Of a stretch of 7,385 bases of DNA, positions 1-4,986 are shown piece by piece. The stretch's first letter is position 1. The number at the start of each line of letters is the position of its first letter. The notes under the pieces are model-generated. The model ran no database searches. It worked only from the letters and a program-made list of their open reading frames with translations, and was not told where the DNA came from. This stretch comes from Lutibacter sp. GTDB taxonomy: Bacteria; Bacteroidota; Bacteroidia; Flavobacteriales; Flavobacteriaceae. Both the position numbers and the translations under genes were made by a program. The stretch covers positions 1-7,385 of the forward strand of contig JAKIVA010000084.1 in assembly GCA_021647265.1 (NCBI GenBank). The letters run 5' to 3'.

Positions 1-55
1 GTAAGCGACAACTCTCTTCATCACCAAAATTTGCTGTAAAACTAAATATGTTCAT
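1..55 (-). CDS. IS1595/ISXO2-like transposase, N-terminal fragment (runs off left edge)
   Basis: Reading the minus strand from an ATG at 55-53 gives an open frame to the window edge, MNIFSFTANFGDEESCRL (18 residues). This matches my recollection of the opening of IS1595-family (ISXO2 group) transposases in Bacteroidota, which begin with MNI-[FY]-SFTA-x-FG-x-E-x-x-CR, followed by a zinc-binding region and a DDE-type (ISXO2-like) catalytic domain. Only the start is visible, so integrity and catalytic residues cannot be judged. The sequence before the ATG (about 56-93) would be the short leader and terminal inverted repeat of the element. The identification rests on a short peptide and on memory of the family. 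The alternative is a chance open frame. Confidence 0.55.
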   Translation of the reverse strand, partial: MNIFSFTANFGDEESCRL

Positions 56-98
56 AAATCTATTCTATCTTTGAATTCAAGTAAATATACACCTTTTA
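1..98 (-). mobile_element. Probable end of an IS1595-family insertion sequence (boundary approximate)
   Basis: The transposase-like start at 55 implies that the IS terminus lies a few tens of bases further right. A candidate boundary is near 93-98, where an imperfect inverted repeat is centred: GTAAAT...CACC (81-93) against GGTGAATTTAC (99-109). The terminal inverted repeat would then read inward on the minus strand from about 93 (GGTGTATATTTAC...). No second terminus is in the window, so neither the repeat pair nor a target-site duplication can be confirmed. Confidence 0.35.
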
Positions 99-421
99 GG
101 TGAATTTACGGATATACAGAAAATTAACTTCTAGTTATTAAAAACACATAGATAATAAAATTAGAGTTACTTGGTTTATGCTATTTTTTAACTATATAAA
201 TACTTGTCTCTAATATTATTTTAGTTAAACAATTCTAAAAATACGGATCTATAAAATACTTTCCAAATTCATTATTATTAAACGTTTTAACTTCACTAAA
301 AATTTAAAATGGTATTTGTGGTTTAACCCTATAAAACACAATCATTTTTTTATTAGCTTTATTATTACTGATACTATTAATATTTAGTTGCTTTGAGTAA
401 AAGTATTGATTTGTAAAAGAG
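99..421. other. AT-rich non-coding stretch
   Basis: I see no credible coding region, RNA gene or array in this stretch of over 300 bp between the presumed IS end and the promoter of the PhnA-like gene. It is very AT-rich with many short stops in every frame. A weak imperfect inverted repeat is present at about 125-139 and 155-170, with no T-tract. It may be decayed DNA left by insertion of the IS, or a normal long intergenic spacer. Confidence 0.5.
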
Positions 422-453
422 GTTGTTATAACTAACTATTAAATGTATTTTTG
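422..453 (+). promoter_or_regulatory. Bacteroidota-type promoter for the PhnA-like gene
   Basis: A -7 box TATTTTTG (446-453) fits TAnnTTTG, and a -33 TTG (423-425) lies 20 bp upstream, within the usual 17-23 bp. Transcription would start near 460, giving a short A-rich leader before the ATG at 476. There is no Shine-Dalgarno sequence, only the A-run typical of the phylum. Confidence 0.55.
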
Positions 454-475
454 CGTTCTTAAAAACTGAAAAAAA

Positions 476-1054
476 ATGAGTATTTCTAAAAAATTACATA
501 TCCGAAGTGAATCTAAATGTGAATTATGTGCTTCAAGCGAAGATTTAAAGGTTTATGAGGTGCCACCAACCTCTAAAGGAAATGAGGATGATAGTATTTT
601 AGCGTGTAGTAATTGTATACATCAGATAGAGAATCCAGATGCTATGATTGCAAATCACTGGCGTTGTTTAAATGATAGTATGTGGAGTGAAGTTGCTGCA
701 GTTCAGGTAATTGCTTGGAGAATGCTAACGCGTTTACGTGCAGAAGGCTGGCCACAAGATTTGTTGGATATGCTGTATTTGGATGAAGAAAATTTAAAAT
801 GGGCAAAGGCTACAGGTGAAGATGTTGAAGAGGAACAAAAAATAATACACAGAGATGTAAATGGTGTAATTTTACAATCTGGAGATTCAGTAGTGTTGAT
901 TAAAGATTTAAAAGTAAAAGGCTCTAGTTTGGTTGCAAAACAAGGAACTGCTGTTAGAAGGATTTCTTTAGACCCAGATAATGCAGAATATATTGAAGGC
1001 AAAGTAGGACCTACTCAAATTGTGATTATTACAAAATACGTAAAGAAAATATAA
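476..1054 (+). CDS. PhnA/YjdM-family zinc-ribbon protein
   Basis: The 192-residue cytoplasmic protein has two CxxC pairs (C15/C18 and C44/C47) that form an N-terminal zinc ribbon, with a conserved NHWRC patch at 60-64. A helical middle section runs from about 70 to 115 (WSEV...AWRMLTRL...LDEENLKWAKA). The C-terminal PhnA domain opens at H125 with D127-x-NG, then GDSVVLIKDLKVKGSS (136-151), and ends in a beta-rich tail. This is the longer Bacteroidota form; E. coli PhnA/YjdM is about 111 residues and lacks the middle section. Despite its name the family is not phosphonoacetate hydrolase, and the E. coli member is dispensable for phosphonate use, so the biochemical role is unknown. No phn genes lie nearby. 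The ATG at 476 follows an A-run and a good promoter. The gene stands alone and converges on the dipeptidase gene. Confidence 0.9.
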   Translation: MSISKKLHIRSESKCELCASSEDLKVYEVPPTSKGNEDDSILACSNCIHQIENPDAMIANHWRCLNDSMWSEVAAVQVIAWRMLTRLRAEGWPQDLLDMLYLDEENLKWAKATGEDVEEEQKIIHRDVNGVILQSGDSVVLIKDLKVKGSSLVAKQGTAVRRISLDPDNAEYIEGKVGPTQIVIITKYVKKI

Positions 1055-1075
1055 GATTTAAAATTTAGGAATTTT

Positions 1076-1211
1076 AAAAACCTATTTAAAAAATTATAAA
1101 AATCGTCATCCTATGTTTGTAAAGTAAAGATTTTCTTATTTATTACGTATCATTATGAGAACCTAAATCTAGTTCAGGTTGATGTAAATTTTATTTTTCA
1201 AATAGGTTTTT
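1076..1211. repeat. Long-range inverted repeat in a convergent intergenic gap
   Basis: A 12-base arm AAAAACCTATTT (1076-1087) is matched exactly by its reverse complement AAATAGGTTTTT (1200-1211). After one mismatch a further six A-T pairs continue inward (1089-1094 with 1193-1198). Between the arms is a small dyad, AACCT (1160-1164) and AGGTT (1176-1180). The repeat fills the gap between the convergent PhnA-like and dipeptidase genes. It may be part of a transcript-end structure serving both, or the ends of a small non-autonomous element. AT-richness raises the chance of a fortuitous match. Confidence 0.4.
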
Positions 1212-1219
1212 TAGTTTGT

Positions 1220-2608
1220 TTATTTCTTCATTTCAGAAAAATATTTAAAGAAAAGAGGAATGGTTTCAATCCCTTTTAAGTAATTAAAAATACCAAAATG
1301 TTCATTTGGTGAGTGAATAGCATCACTATCTAAACCAAATCCCATTAAAATAGTTTTACTTTTTAATTCTTTTTCAAATAAGGCTACAATAGGAATACTG
1401 CCACCTGAGCGTTGAGGAATTGCAGGAATACCAAAAGTTTCGGTATATGCTTTATTAGCTGCTTTGTAACCAATATTATCAATTGGAGTTACGTAACCTT
1501 GTCCGCCATGATGAGGTATTACTTTAACTTTAACCGCTTTTGGAGCAATATTAATAAAGTGTTTAGTGAATAACTCCGTAATTTCTTCCCAATCTTGGTT
1601 TGGCACCAAACGCATAGAAATTTTGGCATGTGCTTTACTTGCAATAACCGTTTTTGCACCTTCTCCTATATATCCTCCCCAAATTCCATTTACATCTAGG
1701 GTTGGGCGAATAGAATTTCGTTCGTTGGTTGTATAACCTTTTTCTCCATAAACCTCGTTAATATCCAATGCTTTTTTATAGTCGTCTAATGAGAAAGGAG
1801 CTTTTGCCATTTCAGCCCTTTCTTCGGTGGATAATTCTTCAACTTTATCATAAAATCCAGGAATGGTAATGTGGTTATTTTCGTTGTGCAATGAAGCAAT
1901 CATTTTTGTTAAAATATTGATTGGGTTTGCAACGGCTCCCCCATACAATCCCGAGTGTAAATCACGATTTGGACCAGTAACTTCAACTTCAACGTAACTC
2001 AAACCTCTTAAACCTGTAGTTATAGATGGTTGTGTATTTGAAATCATACCAGTATCAGAAATTAAAATAACATCATTGGCTAACTTTTCTTGGTTGCGTT
2101 CTACAAACCAAGCCAAACTTGTTGAGCCTATTTCTTCTTCGCCCTCAATCATAAATTTTACATTACAAGGCAAATTATTATTTTCAACCATATACTCCAA
2201 TGCTTTTACATGCATATATAGTTGACCTTTATCATCGCAAGCACCACGTGCAAAAATAGCACCATCAGGATGTAAATCCGTTTTTTTGATAATAGGTTCA
2301 AAAGGAGGAGAATCCCAAAGTTCAATTGGGTCAGCAGGTTGAACATCATAATGCCCATAAACAAGTACAGTAGGTAAGTTATTGTCAATTATTTTTTCAC
2401 CATATACGATAGGATACCCAGGAGTTTCACAAATTTCAACGGTATCACATCCAGCCGTTAGAAGAGCTTTTTTTACAGCATCTGCAGTATTTAGGACATC
2501 TTGGCTGTAGGCTGAATCAGCACTTATTGAAGGAATCTTTAATAATTCAATAAGTTCATTGATAAACCGATCTTTGTGTTGAGTAACGTATGCTTTTATA
2601 TTTTCCAT
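1220..2608 (-). CDS. M20-family metallodipeptidase (CNDP-like)
   Basis: The 462-residue protein is of normal length for the bacterial M20 dipeptidase branch related to CNDP/carnosinase. These enzymes hydrolyse dipeptides with a two-metal (Zn or Mn) centre, usually in the cytoplasm; no signal peptide is seen. All catalytic elements are present: YGHYDVQP with ligand H86 and D88, GACDDKGQ with bridging D125, EGEEEIGS with general base E158 and ligand E159, SDTG with ligand D185, and DAIHSPNEH with ligand H432. The central part (about 205-370) is the lid/dimerisation domain, including the LHSGLYGG motif. The ATG at 2608 starts just before the first helix and is preceded by a plausible promoter. 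It is transcribed alone, convergent to the PhnA-like gene and divergent from the tRNA. The exact peptide substrate cannot be read from the sequence. Confidence 0.93.
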   Translation of the reverse strand: MENIKAYVTQHKDRFINELIELLKIPSISADSAYSQDVLNTADAVKKALLTAGCDTVEICETPGYPIVYGEKIIDNNLPTVLVYGHYDVQPADPIELWDSPPFEPIIKKTDLHPDGAIFARGACDDKGQLYMHVKALEYMVENNNLPCNVKFMIEGEEEIGSTSLAWFVERNQEKLANDVILISDTGMISNTQPSITTGLRGLSYVEVEVTGPNRDLHSGLYGGAVANPINILTKMIASLHNENNHITIPGFYDKVEELSTEERAEMAKAPFSLDDYKKALDINEVYGEKGYTTNERNSIRPTLDVNGIWGGYIGEGAKTVIASKAHAKISMRLVPNQDWEEITELFTKHFINIAPKAVKVKVIPHHGGQGYVTPIDNIGYKAANKAYTETFGIPAIPQRSGGSIPIVALFEKELKSKTILMGFGLDSDAIHSPNEHFGIFNYLKGIETIPLFFKYFSEMKK

Positions 2609-2629
2609 TAAATTTTAATTTTAGTTAAC

Positions 2630-2663
2630 CAAAATTAAGCAATTTTATTTGGATTTGAATCAA
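2630..2663 (-). promoter_or_regulatory. Putative promoter of the dipeptidase gene
   Basis: On the minus strand the -7 box TAATTTTG (2637-2630) fits TAnnTTTG, with a -33 TTG (2663-2661) 23 bp upstream, the top of the usual range. The start codon at 2608 lies about 20 bp downstream of the -7 box. Confidence 0.45.
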
Positions 2664-2685
2664 TGAAAAAATATTTAATAACTGC

Positions 2686-2715
2686 TTTGCAATTTTAAAG
2701 TATTGTGTATATTTG
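2686..2715 (+). promoter_or_regulatory. Strong Bacteroidota promoter of tRNA-Leu
   Basis: TTTG (2686-2689) and TATATTTG (2708-2715) match the -33 and -7 consensus of the phylum's primary sigma factor with 18 bp between them. Transcription would begin near 2722, about 10 nt before the mature tRNA 5' end. This is the clearest promoter in the window. Confidence 0.75.
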
Positions 2716-2731
2716 CACCCACAATAATTAA

Positions 2732-2813
2732 GCGGGCGTGGTGGAATTGGTAGACACGCTAGACTTAGGATCTAGTGCCGCAAGGTGTGAGAGTTCGAGT
2801 CTCTCCGCCCGCA
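2732..2813 (+). tRNA. tRNA-Leu (anticodon UAG)
   Basis: The gene spans 82 nt. The acceptor stem is GCGGGCG (2732-2738) with CGCCCGC (2806-2812), and the discriminator is A2813. The anticodon stem CTAGA/TCTAG encloses the loop CTTAGGA, with TAG at 2766-2768 reading CUN leucine codons. A long variable arm (GCC-GCAA-GGT), diagnostic of a class II tRNA, precedes the T arm GAGAG-TTCGAGT-CTCTC. The CCA end is not encoded, as is common in Bacteroidota. It stands alone with its own promoter and terminator. Its 3' end is duplicated downstream (see repeats). Confidence 0.97.
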
Positions 2814-2831
2814 CAGAGCTCTTCAGAAATG
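2797..2831 (+). repeat. 35-bp direct repeat, copy 1 (tRNA-Leu 3' end plus terminator start)
   Basis: This stretch covers the end of the T loop, the 3' half of the T and acceptor stems of tRNA-Leu, and the left arm and loop of its terminator. An identical 35-base copy begins 133 bp further on at 2930. Overlap with a tRNA 3' end and extension beyond it are what a tyrosine-recombinase attachment core would look like, but no integrase is in the window. Confidence 0.85.
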
Positions 2832-2843
2832 AAGAGCTTTTTT
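2817..2843 (+). terminator. Intrinsic terminator of tRNA-Leu
   Basis: A perfect 8-bp stem AGCTCTTC (2817-2824) and GAAGAGCT (2831-2838) with the loop AGAAAT is followed by a T-tract. It begins four bases after the mature tRNA 3' end. Confidence 0.85.
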
Positions 2844-2872
2844 ATTGAAAAAAGACAGGGAATAATTAGAAA

Positions 2873-2939
2873 GGAGAGACGAGAAGTTTATCCAGAGCTT
2901 GCCGGTCGTCAGACGGGCATAGTCGAAGGGAGTCTCTCC
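2873..2939. other. GC-rich foldable segment between the two repeat copies
   Basis: The outer arms GGAGAGAC (2873-2880) and GTCTCTCC (2932-2939) are perfect reverse complements. Inside them a hairpin pairs TGCC-g-GTC (2900-2907) with GAC-g-GGCA (2912-2919) around a GTCA loop. The segment is clearly richer in G+C than its flanks and has no credible coding sequence. Its right outer arm is also the T-stem 3' strand of the duplicated tRNA end, so the whole resembles a T arm with about 50 bases in its loop. It may be a dispersed palindromic repeat or a structured scar; a function is not evident. Confidence 0.6.
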
Positions 2940-2964
2940 GCCCGCACAGAGCTCTTCAGAAATG
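2930..2964 (+). repeat. 35-bp direct repeat, copy 2 (tRNA-Leu 3' end fragment)
   Basis: This copy is identical over 35 bases to 2797-2831, including the acceptor 3' strand CGCCCGC and discriminator A (2939-2946). There is no tRNA 5' half before it, so it is a fragment, not a second tRNA. Homology weakens after 2964, though the terminator arm is still recognisable. Confidence 0.85.
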
Positions 2965-2975
2965 GGGAGCTTTTT
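2950..2975 (+). terminator. Second copy of the tRNA-Leu terminator
   Basis: AGCTCTTC (2950-2957) pairs with GGGGAGCT (2964-2971) around the same AGAAAT loop, followed by five T residues. Compared with the first terminator, the right arm differs by two A-to-G changes. These replace A-U with G-U pairs, so the stem can still form. Confidence 0.7.
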
Positions 2976-2992
2976 AATAAACTTGATATACA

Positions 2993-3023
2993 AAAAAAGT
3001 TTCTCAGATAAAGAAACTTTTTT
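2993..3023. terminator. Bidirectional terminator downstream of the Spy-like gene
   Basis: A perfect 12-bp stem AAAAAAGTTTCT (2993-3004) and AGAAACTTTTTT (3012-3023) with a 7-nt loop has T-runs at the 3' side on both strands. It lies about 30 bp beyond the stop codon of the minus-strand secreted-protein gene. It would also stop any plus-strand read-through from the tRNA region. Confidence 0.8.
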
Positions 3024-3055
3024 AGGAATAGACGGTTAAATAATTATACAATAAA

Positions 3056-3652
3056 CTAGTAACGCCTCCTATTCATACCTTGTCCTTGTCTATTTCTTTG
3101 TATTTGCTGTTTATTTTGACTGCTTTGCATACTTAGCTGAGTATTTTTAGGTTTTAACTCTTTAAGTTTACTTTGTTGATACTTAAGCCATTTTTTAAAT
3201 TGTTTTTCAGAAAGCTCTTTTTTAAGCGTAGCATTTAAAATGTTTTTTTGCGCAATAACTTTAGTTCGTATAGGTGCTAACATTTCGTTTGCTTTGATTC
3301 TAGCTTCTTTTAGAATGGTAAAATCACGGCTTAACTTGGCTTCATTTCTTTTTTTTGTTAAAAATGATTTTACATTGTTAAATGTTTCGTAGTTAAATGT
3401 TTTTAGTTCGTTTATTTTATTGTTATGAGTTGAAATAGCTTTTGAAACAATATTTTTTGTAGGTGTTTTTTTAATTTTTAATTTCTTTATCACCTCATCA
3501 AAATCATAGAATATAATTCTGGCCATATTTTCAGGAATTATTTGCTGCTGTGCTGCTTGTTGTGAAGAATTTCCATGATTTCCTCTTTGTTGTGAAAAAA
3601 GAGTAGTACTAAAAAATAGTATAAAGACAAGTGTGGAGGTAAGTAATTTCAT
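3056..3652 (-). CDS. Secreted Spy/CpxP-like helical protein
   Basis: The 198-residue protein starts with a signal peptide (KLLTSTLVFILFFSTTLFS, cleavage probably after S20, before QQRG). The mature part is highly charged and mostly helical. Near residues 147-158 it has LSEKQFKKWLKY, resembling the LTxxQ-type motif of the periplasmic Spy/CpxP superfamily, whose members act as ATP-independent chaperones or envelope-stress sensors. The last 30 residues are rich in Q, N and R and end in MNRRRY, a low-complexity tail common in Bacteroidota members of this type. Similarity to Spy is a family-level inference and function is not proven. The gene is transcribed alone and divergently from the MORN gene, and ends at a bidirectional terminator. 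The ATG at 3652 is the only start that keeps the full signal peptide. Confidence 0.75.
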   Translation of the reverse strand: MKLLTSTLVFILFFSTTLFSQQRGNHGNSSQQAAQQQIIPENMARIIFYDFDEVIKKLKIKKTPTKNIVSKAISTHNNKINELKTFNYETFNNVKSFLTKKRNEAKLSRDFTILKEARIKANEMLAPIRTKVIAQKNILNATLKKELSEKQFKKWLKYQQSKLKELKPKNTQLSMQSSQNKQQIQRNRQGQGMNRRRY

Positions 3653-3726
3653 ATGAACTAAAATGTAAGGTAAATTTAATAACTAAAACTTAAAAGTAAT
3701 AAATATTATTATAGATTAACATTAAT

Positions 3727-3744
3727 TTAACTAAGAATAGTTAA
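3727..3744. promoter_or_regulatory. Dyad in the divergent promoter region (possible operator)
   Basis: TTAACTA (3727-3733) and TAGTTAA (3738-3744) form a perfect 7-bp dyad with a 4-bp spacer. It lies in the 144-bp gap between two divergent genes, immediately upstream of the putative -33 box of the MORN gene. It could be a repressor or activator site, but AT-rich dyads arise easily by chance. Confidence 0.25.
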
Positions 3745-3747
3745 TTG

Positions 3748-3782
3748 TTGGTGAAATAATTAAGTTTTATTTTCTAACTTTA
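3748..3782 (+). promoter_or_regulatory. Possible promoter of the MORN-protein gene
   Basis: TTG (3748-3750) and TAACTTTA (3775-3782), a one-base departure from TAnnTTTG, are 24 bp apart. That is slightly long. Transcription would begin only about 7 bases before the ATG at 3797, so either the leader is very short or translation starts at the in-frame ATG at 3806. Confidence 0.3.
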
Positions 3783-3796
3783 AAGTAGCATTAAAT

Positions 3797-4504
3797 ATGA
3801 AAAGTATGAAAAATAAAATTGCTTTGTTAACTTTTATCCTTTTTGGTGGTATTTTTATACTATTTGCTCAAGAGGAAGTAGCTTGCAAAGTTTTAAAAAA
3901 AGGAATTCAACAACATTATTCGGGTAAATGTAAAAAAGGTTTGGCTCATGGAAAAGGTGTAGCTAAAGGAATTAACACTTATGAAGGTTCTTTTAAAAAA
4001 GGATTGCCTAATGGTAAAGGTAAATTAACATTTGCTTCGGGAAATTATTATGAAGGTCAATTTAAAAAAGGATTCATGAATGGTAAAGGAAAATTAGTTT
4101 TTAAAGTTGATGAGAAAGATTCAATTAGGGTAGGTATTTGGAAAAACAACGTATATATTGGTAAGGCTAAAATACCAGATTATAGCGTAAAATGGAATAG
4201 AGGTGTTGATCGTTATACTTTTAGAAAAGTACAGGAAAGTGATAGTTTTGTTACTAATAAGGTGAAAATCAAGTTTATGCAAAATGGTAGTTACAATACA
4301 AGTATTTCAAATATTAGATTAGATAGTACAAACGGGAATAGGATAGAAACACCTAATTATGTGGGATATGAAAATATTACATATCCATTTGAATGTAAAT
4401 TAAATTATACTACTTCAAATAAATTAAAAACAATGACATTTGACGTTATTTTTGCCTTTATAATTAATACACCAGGAGAGTGGGAACTTATTTTAAATAA
4501 CTAA
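3797..4504 (+). CDS. Exported MORN-repeat protein
   Basis: The 235-residue protein has a signal peptide or N-terminal membrane segment (about 7-24, IALLTFILFGGIFILFA, cleavage likely after A24). Two cysteines (C30, C45) then flank the first repeat. MORN repeats follow: a degenerate one (YSGKCKKGLAHGKG, 41-54), then YEGSFKKGLPNGKG (62-75) and YEGQFKKGFMNGKG (85-98), with a decayed fourth around 113-124. Residues from about 125 to the end form a domain I do not recognise, predicted beta-rich, with no motif. MORN repeats build elongated beta sheets that in other proteins bind lipids or partners; in exported Bacteroidota proteins the role is unknown. MKSMKNK offers a second in-frame start at 3806. 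The gene stands alone on the plus strand and ends one base before the stop codon of the convergent thioesterase. Confidence 0.85.
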   Translation: MKSMKNKIALLTFILFGGIFILFAQEEVACKVLKKGIQQHYSGKCKKGLAHGKGVAKGINTYEGSFKKGLPNGKGKLTFASGNYYEGQFKKGFMNGKGKLVFKVDEKDSIRVGIWKNNVYIGKAKIPDYSVKWNRGVDRYTFRKVQESDSFVTNKVKIKFMQNGSYNTSISNIRLDSTNGNRIETPNYVGYENITYPFECKLNYTTSNKLKTMTFDVIFAFIINTPGEWELILNN

Positions 4505-4505
4505 A

Positions 4506-4958
4506 CTAATTGTTTGAGTTTTTTAATTCAATTTCTTTGAAATTACTTGTTTTTGATAAATTTTCGAAGATTGTAACAAATTTTTGAGGAGGTGCAGTTA
4601 ATTTACGTTTAACTAAATCTATCCAGGCTCCATAGACTTTTATTTCAGCAGCAAGTTCTCCTTTTTCATTAAAAATTTGATGATTAAAACGCCATCGTTC
4701 AATGCCTTTAGAAACACCTTCAAGTTCCATTTTTACAGTTATATTTTCACCAATATGAATTTCTTTAAAAAAAGATGTCTCTTCTTTAAATAGAACAGGG
4801 CCTATATTTAGTTTTGCAAATTCGTTTATTGAGAGTCCTTGCTTTTGAAAAAAACGCACTCTAACTTCAGCAGCATAATCATTATATGCAGTGTGGCGCA
4901 TATGCCTGTTTGGATCAAAATCTGACCACTTTGTATTGAATGTAATTTGGAAATTCAT
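4506..4958 (-). CDS. Hotdog-fold acyl-CoA thioesterase (4HBT/YbgC/FadM type)
   Basis: From the ATG at 4958 the protein is 150 residues, normal for this family, which cleaves acyl-CoA thioesters in the cytoplasm as a dimer or tetramer. The signature lies near the N-terminus: SDFDPNRHMRHTAYNDYA (12-29). D15, followed by proline, aligns with the catalytic aspartate (D17) of Pseudomonas 4-hydroxybenzoyl-CoA thioesterase, and Y25/Y28 lie on the hotdog helix. The strands FKEIHIGENITVKMELEGV and RWRFNHQIFNEKGELAAEIKVYGAW fit the hotdog sheet. A longer 157-residue frame begins at a TTG at 4979, but the ATG is preferred because it opens the first strand directly and follows an A/G-rich stretch. It lies 28 bp (7 bp from the TTG) after the LytTR regulator and is probably the last gene of that operon. 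The substrate is unknown. Confidence 0.85.
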   Translation of the reverse strand: MNFQITFNTKWSDFDPNRHMRHTAYNDYAAEVRVRFFQKQGLSINEFAKLNIGPVLFKEETSFFKEIHIGENITVKMELEGVSKGIERWRFNHQIFNEKGELAAEIKVYGAWIDLVKRKLTAPPQKFVTIFENLSKTSNFKEIELKNSNN

Positions 4959-4986
4959 TTGCTTCTTTTTGGAAAGCAAATGTAAG

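Noticed and set aside
703..1002. Minus-strand open frame within the PhnA-like gene
   Set aside because: It is antisense to a well-supported family gene and has no family features or promoter of its own.
1112..1119. TATGTTTG, a match to the -7 promoter box on the plus strand
   Set aside because: No -33 TTG lies 17-24 bp upstream, and no plus-strand gene follows before the convergent dipeptidase gene.
2206..2388. Minus-strand open frame inside the dipeptidase gene
   Set aside because: It overlaps the metal-ligand motifs of the dipeptidase in another frame. Its hydrophobic composition comes from AT-rich codons.
2732..2946. A second, complete tRNA in the repeat region
   Set aside because: Only the 3' part of the T arm and acceptor is duplicated. 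No D arm, anticodon arm or 5' acceptor strand precedes the second copy.
2797..2964. CRISPR-like repeat pair
   Set aside because: There are only two copies, the spacing of 98 bp is too long, and the repeat is explained by tRNA and terminator sequence. No cas genes are present.
2775..3011. Plus-strand open frame of 78 codons
   Set aside because: It begins inside tRNA-Leu and runs through two terminators and the tRNA-end repeat. The protein is a translation of structural RNA sequence.
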